Assembly (NCBI GenBank): GCA_963682175.1 | Contig: OY821788.1 | Coordinates: forward strand, 15,022,001-15,086,000 | From: Triglochin maritima | Lineage: Eukaryota > Streptophyta > Magnoliopsida > Alismatales > Juncaginaceae | Length of the DNA stretch: 64,000 bases | Direction of reading: 5' to 3' | Part shown: piece after piece, positions 21,253 through 30,146 of the stretch | How the letters are laid out: each line of letters opens with the position of its first letter | Numbering within the stretch: the first letter of the stretch is position 1 | Position numbers and translations under genes: made by a program | The notes under the pieces: model-generated | What the model saw: the letters and a program-made list of their open reading frames with translations, nothing else | The model's database searches: none | Told to the model about the DNA's origin: nothing

Positions 21253-21594
21253 ATGGCGTACGTATCGTCCCTCGTGCACACATCAACATCCTCCTCCCTC
21301 AAGTCAAGTGCTCAAATAAAAAATATTATTTCTTCTAATTCCAAGCATGGGAAGTGTGGGTTCGTAACTCACAATGTTTCTTACTATTCCTTCTGCTGCT
21401 CACTTAAGAGGCCACTTTGGAACGGTTACTCCAGGAAGTCTCAAACTCTTAAGCAACACTCACTTAAAAAACAAGAGCATCCAGTTGTTAAAGAACCTTC
21501 CCGTCCCCAATCTCGGCGCCGGACGAGCTCTCTATCCCCGCCCCAAAAACAAAAGTTACAATTTTTTATGGTTTTTAATTTTTTTTGTTTTTAA
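21253..21594 (+). pseudogene. Second captured fragment, transit-peptide-like
   Basis: Open frame of 113 codons from ATG 21253. The N-terminus MAYVSSLVHTSTSSSLKSS is Ser/Thr-rich and lacks acidic residues, like a plastid transit peptide; further on it is Lys/Arg/Ser-rich and then turns into AT-rich sequence coding Phe runs. I do not recognise the donor gene. Its position behind the kinase fragment in the same element suggests a second capture. Confidence 0.4.
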
Positions 21595-21814
21595 TATTAA
21601 AGACATTTGTAATTTTACGAGATTAAAATTGAAAATTTTCTAACGATGTTGGACGAAAACGGTGACAGAGTGGGCCCCAATGACGGTTAACATGCACTCG
21701 AGCAAATAATATCGACATGTAGATGCACTCAAGTATTTAGTGGAAAACTAGTTGCAAAGCCCCAATAATTACGTCACGCCGGATATGCACCTAAGCAAAT
21801 TACCCTATGATATA

Positions 21815-22305
21815 GAATTCCAACCAGAATTTTTTTAACCTGACTTTCAAACTTTAAAGCACATTTAGGGTTTAACGTTTAGGTTCAACTTTGAGTTTAT
21901 CTCCAAGAAACTTTGAATATAACTTTAATTTAGAAAAGAAAAATAATCTAACTAAACCATACAGCTAGAATTACATATATTATCACAAAACAATTAAGAA
22001 AAATAAAATATGACAGTGACTATGTTTAAACTACTTTTCGGATTTCTCCTGGGTACACGTTAAATCTTTTAAGTTGCATTTTGATATGGTATCTGTAAGT
22101 CCCGAATGATATTTAAGAATACAAAAGTTATATATGACATAATTTGTATTTACTGTGTTTTGATAAATATGTTATTTTAAAATGACAACAAAAACTATAT
22201 GATATTCTATTGGCTCTAGAAGTCAAATATATATTTTATAGTCAATAACAAGAACGTACCATTGTCCTTATTTCATTTTTGAAACATCGCATAAACATTT
22301 CATAT
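21815..22305. other. AT-rich intergenic DNA
   Basis: No gene, terminal repeat or other feature seen. Confidence 0.6.
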
Positions 22306-22308
22306 TAA

Positions 22309-23114
22309 GGCCATCCGTAACGGATGGCTTTTTGGGGTCGGGTCGGGTCTCGACCCGACCCCAGGCCCCTTAATGGGGGGCGGACCAGGTTGGGTCGCGA
22401 CCGAGGTTCCGACCCGGGTTGGCCCAAATTTTTTTATTTTATTTTAAATAAAGATTAAAAATAAGATTTTTTTATTTGTTAAATAATATTTAATCGATAT
22501 GTATATGTTTTTATATAATTAGAATTAATTTCTGAAAATTAAAATAAACGAAAATAATTAATGAAAATTAGTAAAATAAATATAAATATTTAATCAAAAT
22601 TAGTAAAAATAAATAAGTAATTAAAGAAAATTACCTAGTAAAATAGAACACATGAATTTACCCAGGTTCACCAAAAACGCATTTTAGTAACCCAAAAAAT
22701 CGGCAAAGAATTACTAATAAAAATCTCAAAAATAGAAAATCTTCAGGGGGCGCTGCCCTTTTGCCACCCCCACCACCTCACCGGCGAGGTGGAACGCCGC
22801 TCGCTCACCGGGGAGCGAGACCCCCGACCAACCCGTTTGAGTGGTCATTATTAAATCTAATTTTTTTTGGCAATTAGCATAATTTAATTAGATTAAGTTC
22901 CTGTAGAAATAATTTATTTAGTAGTTTTTGTGATGAAATAGAAAATGAGGTAAAAAAAATTATGTGGATGAGAGCGAGTGTTGAAAGTGGGGTTGGGGTT
23001 AAGAAGGGAAAAATGTGTTGGGTTGAGTGGTAGGTTGCATAGTATTTTTTACTGACGTGGCGAAGAGAGAAACTAGGTTGGAAGAAAAAAATAGGGTTGT
23101 GGTTAATGGTGCTC
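22309..23114. mobile_element. Probable PIF/Harbinger-like MITE
   Basis: Ends GGCCATCCGTAAC and, inverted, GAGCACCATTAAC, flanked by TAA on each side (22306-22308 and 23115-23117). These are the TSD and TIR style of Harbinger/Tourist elements. The left end holds a GC-rich palindromic stretch of GGTCGGGT/ACCCGACC motifs. No transposase. TIR match is imperfect, about 9 of 13. Confidence 0.5.
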
Positions 23115-23529
23115 TAATAAGAATGACGAAGCCAAACAAGACACGTGAAATTTCGGAATTCCACATCTCATTGTGGAATTTTATTTTATCAAATTCGTAG
23201 GTGTAGTATTCAAAAACTGGAGGGAAGGATTCAAAATCTATTACATTGTGCGTGAAGGATTCAAATTCTAATACACTGTCTACCAAATATGGTAATAACA
23301 AATGCATGTCACACTATAAGATTTCAAGTTCAAGTTAAATTCAAGGTCATGTGGCGTATTGAAACACATTCTTACGTACATGAAAGAAACATTTGTTCGA
23401 TTGAGTAGTTTTTAATCCCGAGTTAAATTAGAATTCACGAAATTTGTAATCTTCTTGTCTTTACTTGGCTTCTGTTTGTGGTCTGAGTGTAGAAAACTTA
23501 AATTCGTAGGGCGGCATGGTATATAGACA

Positions 23530-24129
23530 CAGTTGTGGATGCAAAGTTAGTATACACAAACACAACGACGAGGTTTTTAAAGAAAACAACCCCGTACATG
23601 CACTAGTACGGGGTGCATGTTTGTGTTTGTGCATATATGCTTGTATGTACATGTGGATGAAAGTGTGTATGTATTTGTGAACGAATTTGATGCAGGATAT
23701 ATGTGCACGAATTACAAATACGATGACTAAATACAAGTTTGCAAGATGTTATTTTTTTTTCGAGGTTTAGGAATAGACGTCGGACGTTTGTATTAGCCGA
23801 CGTCTATTCCCTTGAAGAAATGTATAGACGTCGGCTATATGTCTTAGACGACGTCTATTCCTAAAGAATAGACGTCGTCAGTTATTTCACCGACTTTTAT
23901 TCCTAAAGCATAGACGTCGGTCCTAAATAAGGGCCGACGTCTATTCTTTAAGTATAGACGCCGGCGGATACATACAATCGACGTCTAATTTTTAGGAATA
24001 GACGTCGGATAAAGCACGTCTGACGTCTATGTATAGACGACGTACACATAGACGTCGAATCTGAGAATGTTGATATCCAACGTATATACCCTCATACATC
24101 CGACGTATATTCCCTTTTCTGCAGTAGTG
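23530..24129 (-). mobile_element. I: truncated CACTA terminus
   Basis: The right edge, read on the minus strand, begins CACTACTGCAGAA, followed by many subterminal repeats GACGTCGG/CCGACGTC (23765-24110). Further in, a run of ATGTGTTTGTG-like phrases matches the region just inside the left end of CACTA element H (46260-46380). The other terminus and all coding sequence are missing. Confidence 0.75.
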
Positions 24130-25087
24130 ATGACTTGATTGAACAAAATTTCAAATTCGTAGTTCATCATGTTAGTCTTGGGTGCGTTACGGATCTTAGA
24201 TTTGCTAACGTTACATATATTATCCAAAACAATACACACAAATATAATGGTGAATATGCGTAAACTAACAAATTAATGATCAAGAGGGGAGGGAGAGTGT
24301 TACAAAAACAGACGTTGGGACATATATTCTGGATATGGTGTATTAACGCGCAAAAAGTTGTTTCTATCGTTCTACTAGTTTGTTTATCAATTGTCGATTT
24401 TATAATTATTTATAAATAAAAAGTGGTAGGCACCGGCATGGACTTTATTTAATTCAAAATACGTCAAGTTCTGGTGCAATGTAGATTTGAGGCAGCCAAA
24501 TAACTTATGGTTGGTTATCATCGCTAGTTTTCATCATCTTTTGTTTGAATGAACAACTTTGGGTTGGTATATATTCAAGTTGGAAAGATTTTACTATAGA
24601 GCCTATACAAGTAGATATCGTACAGATGACACACAATTTGAAGCAATTGAATTACGTCATTTTGGGTTTGTTACTGGTACCAGCAAACTAAAAAAGCATA
24701 AATGTCACGTACATATATATTAGTCAAGATAGAAATGTGAAGTTCATATAAGTTAGAGTCAATATTAGTTTCGCAAACTATTATGGATAAATTTACACCT
24801 GTCGTTCCGGTGGAGAAGTGAATGGTTTGTTTTTGTTGTAGTTTGAACTCGTTAATTTATTTACGTGGAGAAACATTTTTTCTTCTTATCAGTTCTAATG
24901 CATAGAGAGTTTCGATACGAATTTATGACATTTGTAATCTTCCTTACTTTACTTGAATTTGTTACAAGCGTGGTTTGATGTTACATATTCGAAGAGCATT
25001 ATGGTAGTTAGAGAGTGGTTATAATTCAAAACATGCCCGTACGTGGTTGAAGAAATCAACAACCCAAACGTGAGAGAAAAAAATTCA
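24130..25087. other. Intergenic region with a diverged duplicate
   Basis: No gene. Sequence at about 24915-25030 (ATTTGTAATCTTCCTTACTTT and on) is a diverged repeat of 23435-23525. The two flank the CACTA fragment and may be remains of an older duplication. Confidence 0.4.
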
Positions 25088-25487
25088 TAACATGCATATT
25101 ATAATTAGATCAGAGATACCAATAACAGAAATATTCCAGAATACAAAGAAGAGTAACTCCACTACAATTTATATATATATAGTCATTCTATGTCTTCAAA
25201 AGTTTACATGCAAATCTAAACTCCCAGTTCCTAACTCTAATACCACAACTTCGCAACATGAGATCACTACACCCCTTATCAAAACAATGCGAGCAAACAA
25301 ACTACCCCTTCCACCACACCCCATAAATGAAAGAACTAATGCATTGAAAAAGAAAAGTCCTACTTTACATATTTCTTTCTCCGCAGCTTGCATTTTCACT
25401 TCTTTGCTTCTTCCTTTTTCTTTCCATTCCCTTTGGCACCTTTGCATTCCTTCTTCCTCACGTCGGCGGCCTCGGATTTGCTACCAG

Positions 25488-25592
25488 CTAGGCAGCTGCG
25501 CCAATGCCCATTGCCTTCTTTTGTATTACAGCATCACATATCTTGCATGGTCTCTCACCTGATGGTTCACCATTCTCATTCTCCCCGGCCAT
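25488..25592 (-). CDS. Possible small gene or first exon, unknown
   Basis: On the minus strand, TATATAAG (about 25677-25684) is followed about 90 bp later by ATG at 25592 and a 34-codon frame MAGENENGE...PCKICDAVIQKK...GIGAAA, ending in TAG at 25490-25488. CKIC could be half of a zinc-binding site. Downstream, Lys/Glu-rich coding-like sequence continues in another frame, so this may be a frameshifted gene or an exon. I do not recognise a family. It is the only stretch in the window with gene-like promoter layout outside transposons. Confidence 0.25.
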   Translation of the reverse strand: MAGENENGEPSGERPCKICDAVIQKKAMGIGAAA

Positions 25593-25699
25593 TTGCTTCC
25601 CACCAGAGATTTTCAAAGAAGAACAAAGTTGGGAGAGAGAAAGACGGGGGAAATCGATCGATCTTTGATCGCACTACTTATATATGAGTCGCTGTGTGT

Positions 25700-26094
25700 T
25701 TGGAATGGAGTGAGAAATGATCTCAGCCATTCATCCGTTTAGGATGTACGGTTAAGAAAAAAAATTATCTTTCTTTTTAATATGGATAGAAGTGAACTGA
25801 AAATATTGTAGTTTTTTATTATTCTGTTTGTAATATGATAGAGGTGAAGTTAAGTCAAAATATAGGTGGAATTAAATACAAGCTTGACATCGTTATAATA
25901 TTTTTATTATTACTAAATTTCACATAATGGCGTTTAATACCAATTTTACATTCGTGTTACGTACTAACATGTATTTCATTAATGTCTCCAACTTAATTTT
26001 TTGGCAAAAAGACTATATGACCACACATATGGTCTTCACCGCACTTACGTAAGTTGAGCATCTTGTTGTTTGTGGTTTTGTGTAATGGTGTTGT
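25700..26094. other. AT-rich region left of solo LTR C
   Basis: No gene seen. It may include the far part of the 3' LTR of copia element G, which C interrupts at 26099/27329, but the LTR edge cannot be set without the other copy. Confidence 0.35.
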
Positions 26095-26099
26095 GTACG

Positions 26100-27328
26100 T
26101 GATGCATTGCATACATTGCATCATATGTCTTTCATTTAGATTACTTTTACATCAATAAATGCTACTAAGGTATGTGTTTAGTCTTATTTACAGAATACAG
26201 GGACCTGAATGCAAATTACCCACATCCCAAGCATAAACACGTGCAAAAGACTCATTTCTATCATAAAGACCAAGTTCAAGTTTATCGGGTGTCAAATGGA
26301 AATGTATCCAAGCATAAAAGCATTCAAGTCTTAAATTGCAAAAAGAACAAGGACTTAAGCACAAAAGTAGCCGGGGACTTAATTGCAAAAGGTCAAGGAC
26401 CTAATTGCAATTAAAGCACCAAAATATTATCTTGGAGAAAATCTAAAGAAAAATCAATGTAAATCGCCAAACATATAAAGGAATTAATCCGGAGCTCAAA
26501 AGAATGGAAAGAAATCATCCAGACGCGCAAATGAGGATCAAATCATACCATAAACTACGAGCAAAAATCCGGATTAAATCAGAGAAGATTGTGCGGCGAA
26601 ATCGCCGCATATCACATACATTGTGCGGCGGAAACGCCGCCCCCTCAGCGATCTGTGTGCTCCAATTTCGTCCAGTCGTGTCTGGACACGTGTACTTTCC
26701 AATATTATACCTAGATCCCTTGTAGCAACTATAAATAGACCCGAGAACGATGTTAGAAGGGTCCTGAGTCTTTGGTGTTAGTTTTTATTCTTAACCTTAG
26801 TTTTGTATTCTTCTTTTCATTAATAAAATTCTGTCTTTTATTTCTTACTTTTAGTTTTCTTTTGTAATGTCTCAAGGACCCCTTCTTCCTCCCTCCATGA
26901 GTTTCTAACTCTTTCCAAAGGGTGGAGGTGACGGATTTAGGGTGAAGAGAAGACGAATAAATGTTATTATTTTAAGTTCGTATTAGTCTATTTTGATTAC
27001 TTGAGTTTATGTTAAATCATTTATCATGTAATGTTTCATAACTAATATGATTTATTATAAGTTTCTGAATTCTCTAATCTAAACCTTAAATCTAATCCTC
27101 CACCCAACGGAATTCACTTCTTTGTTCTTGTTTTAGTTTTAATTGTTCTTGTTTCTTGCTTTAGATAATTAAAATCCAAAAATCTCAAAACCCAATTATT
27201 TCTTCTCTCCTTCTTCTCCTTAATCGAAAATCACGAAAATAACAAATCTCTCCCTCCTTGTGTTCGACCCGTATTTGCCACGTCTTCATTGACACCGTGC
27301 ACTTGCGGTATAAATTTAATTCTCATCA
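26100..27328 (+). mobile_element. C: solo LTR, type 1 Athila-like
   Basis: A 1229-bp TG...CA unit matching the LTRs of B and E (starts TGATGCATTGCATAC, ends TTCTCATCA), with TSD GTACG at 26095-26099 and 27329-27333. No internal region. Its palindromes are GCGGCGAAATCGCCGC (26593-26608) and GCGGCGGAAACGCCGC (26625-26640). It is more diverged from B than B's two LTRs are from each other. Confidence 0.93.
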
Positions 27329-27641
27329 GTACGTACGTTGACTTGCGATATGGCTGGCTAATCCATTAATTGTTATTTTTAGTCATTTATGCATTATTCC
27401 TTGTCGAATTATGAGAGAAATATCTTAAAACAGGAAAAAATGGTCTGGTTAATTGAGAGAGATGATTTTATTTATACTAGAATTGTATAGTGTAAAATTT
27501 ACAGTAATCAATATGGGACTAATCTAAGGTTTATAATTACAACTGTGAATAATATGGGAAGATATTGTTTTGAGATATTCGGGCTTAATGGTCTGCATCT
27601 GTATGTGATATACATTCTTGGCTTTGGTCCTCAACATGCCC
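27329..27641 (-). pseudogene. Element G 3' end: end of pol and start of 3' LTR
   Basis: Continuation of G left of element D. The RNase H frame ends a few codons in. Next comes GTCCCATATTG (minus strand, 27515-27505 region), exactly 32 nt, then TATAAATA (27476-27469 on the minus strand), which looks like an LTR promoter. The exact LTR start is not set because the other LTR lies outside the window. Confidence 0.55.
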
Positions 27642-29053
27642 TGATTGACATCATTTCATGCTCATATTTGTATCTTATATCCATTATCTTTCACCTAAAC
27701 AATGCTATGTCATGAGTTTTATGTTTAGTTTTCAGGAATAAATAGGTTTGAAGAGATGAAGCATAAAATGACCCAAAAGCTGGGAAAAAGGACTGAATTG
27801 TGAGATCTAGGGACCAAGATGCAAGGAAGAAGGACCTGATTGCAAGACAGAAGGACCTAAGAGCAAAACAGAATACTCCACACCATCATGAGGAGTATTT
27901 TACCAATTCGATTTGGGTCGGAGCTCCAACAAGTCAAGTAACCGCATCAAAGACCAAGAATACCATCCAGGAAAGCCTCCAAAAAAGCCCAGACGAATCC
28001 GGACCCTGTAGACCGCCAATTGGCGGTCTGGAACCGCTAATTGGCGGTCCAGGTGGATCCGAATCCGTTTATCTTTTTCTGGTGTGTGTATTAGAGCGTT
28101 CTTATGCTATTTATGGTATTTGTTTAGTCCCACATCGGGGGATTGTCCCGGATTAGCTTTTTCCATGCCTATAAATAGAACTCTTCACCTCCTATTGTAA
28201 TCACTCCATATTTTAAGTGGCTATTCTTCCTACTAGAAGTGAGGCCTTGAAGCACACACTAAAGTAGGAGGATGCTACTTTTAATGTGAGTCATTTTATC
28301 AATAAAGTTTTGTGTTTCTTTCATTATTTGTTTTATGCTTCTTTTATTGTTTATGCATGTTTTAGTTTAATCGTCTTTTAATTCTAGCTTAGTTTTAATT
28401 TGCTTTCTTCCCATAGTTTAATAATTAGTGTAATGTTTAGTGAGTAGTTACATCCCCTTTGGGGGTGGAGTAGATGTACATACATGCAAATGAGAATGGG
28501 ATGAATGCTTTAATTTCAATGTGTTGATTAAACATGAATGTATGCTTGCTTGTTTAGGATAGAATTTATAACTTGATGAGTTTTGCCAAAATGATTAGAC
28601 ACCTCTCATGCTTGTTTAGGTTCTGAAATAAACAACTTGCATATGTAAATGTTAATCAACCAAGTTGGTGAATAGATTGATAGGTTTTGCCATAACATTT
28701 AGACACTTCCTATGCTTGATAAACACCACCTTCATGTGCTTAAAGAATGTATTCTACACCCACCTCTTTGCTTGTGTGCACTCACTCCACCCCTTAGGGG
28801 TTTTCCATTCCTGAAATTCCAGCATTCTTCCTTTGTTCTTAGCTTAGTTCTTATTTCATCGCTTGTTTGCTTCTTTCACATTTCGTACTTGTTAGCGTAG
28901 TATAGAGTAGAGTAGCATAAACATCTTTCTCCCCCTATTTTTGCCACTTGATTTCGTACAAGCAAGAGACTACTCACCTCCCTGAGGACGACCCGTACTT
29001 GCCACCGCTTCATCGCGGCCGTGCACTTGCGGTTTAAATTAAAACGTTCAACA
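27642..29053 (+). repeat. Element D 5' LTR (type 2)
   Basis: Starts TGATTGACATCATTTCATGC, ends AACGTTCAACA. U3 has the perfect palindrome GACCGCCAATTGGCGGTC (28011-28028) and a second near-palindrome (28030-28050), then GTCCCACATCG (28127-28137) and TATAAATA (28170-28177). AATAAA follows near 28300. Confidence 0.95.
28127..28177 (+). promoter_or_regulatory. U-snRNA-like promoter in type 2 LTR (USE + TATA)
   Basis: GTCCCACATCG at 28127-28137 is an exact match to the plant snRNA upstream sequence element RTCCCACATCG; TATAAATA starts 32 nt later at 28170. The same pair is at 41727-41737/41770-41777. In F it is GTCCTACATCG at 56549 and 62958, again with 32 nt to TATA. In plant snRNA genes wide USE-TATA spacing goes with Pol II and ~10 bp shorter spacing with Pol III, so Pol II is expected here. 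Confidence 0.6.
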
Positions 29054-29059
29054 AGTTTT

Positions 29060-29077
29060 TGGCGCCGTTGCCGGGGA
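29060..29077 (+). other. Element D primer binding site
   Basis: TGGCGCCGTTGCCGGGGA, seven bases after the LTR; the Athila-type tRNA primer site. Confidence 0.92.
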
Positions 29078-30146
29078 GGTGCCAGTCCAGACTCTTGTTT
29101 GGACGATTCGAGTGGATTTAATTTGTGTTTTGTAGTTTTTCTTTGTTTCAGGAGACTGGGAATAGCAAGTGGAGGCTACTGGAGAAATTTCCAGACGACC
29201 TGAGCACTTCAGACCGCCAATCAGCGGTCTGGTGAGCTCTGTTCATCTTTTAATTTCTTTCTGTTGTTGCTCTAAATGATCTAGTTATCTGGGACTCAAT
29301 TTGGCATGTTTTGACTTATAGTTCGTTCCCAGATCAATAATCAAACCTCCTTTAAGCAACTTGGACCCTAAAACTCAAAGCAAAAGACTAGGCATTCATT
29401 CTTGTTTAGGTCATGCACCATGTATGTGACTTAAGCATTTAGATTGTCTTTTATCTTAGCTTTATTTTCTGTTGCGGAGAGCTGGCATGAGGTACGCACC
29501 TTCTACTCTCATTCATGCATTTCGTATGAACATGCATTAGTTAGTAGGAAGTGCATTGCAACAAGTGTGAGTTGAGCGTTGTTTGGAGAGTTGATTGTTA
29601 GATTTAGGACTCCAAAACGCTACTAAGGAGGGGCTGTCCCGTAAAAGATAAGGTGGGGGATTTCATCACCCTTTCCTTCGCCCCAAAAACCACACTAATC
29701 AAGAGCCTAATTTTAAAATCAAGTAGACACTGGCCCTAAGGATCTTGGACGCATTAGGAGAGTGATCCGGTCCCGACCGTCATGACCTGATCGGCGTTGC
29801 CCACTTTGTCGATAGTAGGAGAGACGAGATCCCCGGATCTTGGCTCACTTGCTGGGCTTTGTGGTCCTCGTTGTAGGGAGGTGAGGCGTGTTGAGGCCGT
29901 GTGACCTCGCAGTTAGGCGTCGTCTAGCTGTAAGGACCTATAGCGACCTTAGGATTGCTTGAGCCTTGTTTGCTTGTGTGCTTCTACCTGTACCCATCCG
30001 CCGTAGCATAAGGACTTCTTCCCTTCTTTCCTGAGTCATTCTTTCTCTCCTGTGTTCCCTCGTCTTCTCTTCTACGTACATTCTTTTAAAAAAAAGAAAA
30101 AAAAAGAAAAAAAAGAGAGTTGTGGTTTGTGTGTGCACCTTTGTGC
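29078..30146 (+). other. Element D 5' leader
   Basis: No credible gene. Contains the hairpin AGACCGCCAATCAGCGGTCT (29211-29230) and the shared leader box GGTGGGGGATTTCATCACC near 29651. Ends with a pyrimidine-rich tract and an A/G-run just before the gag frame. Confidence 0.7.

Larger units (their letters stand above)
20687..21805. mobile_element. Pack-MULE: Mutator-like element carrying gene fragments
   Basis: A 1119-bp element with long terminal inverted repeats of roughly 110 bp (left starts GGGTAATTTGCTTGGGTGCA, right ends TGCACCTAAGCAAATTACCC) and a perfect 9-bp target duplication TATGATATA (20678-20686, 21806-21814), the length expected for Mutator. There is no transposase. The interior holds a kinase N-lobe fragment (20933-21163) and a second coding-like piece (21253-21594), as in Pack-MULEs. 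Confidence 0.92.

Noticed and set aside
27800..28156. 118-codon frame in type 2 LTR (also 41400-41756)
   Set aside because: Lies across the U3 palindromes, starts with a non-ATG codon and is not kept in F.
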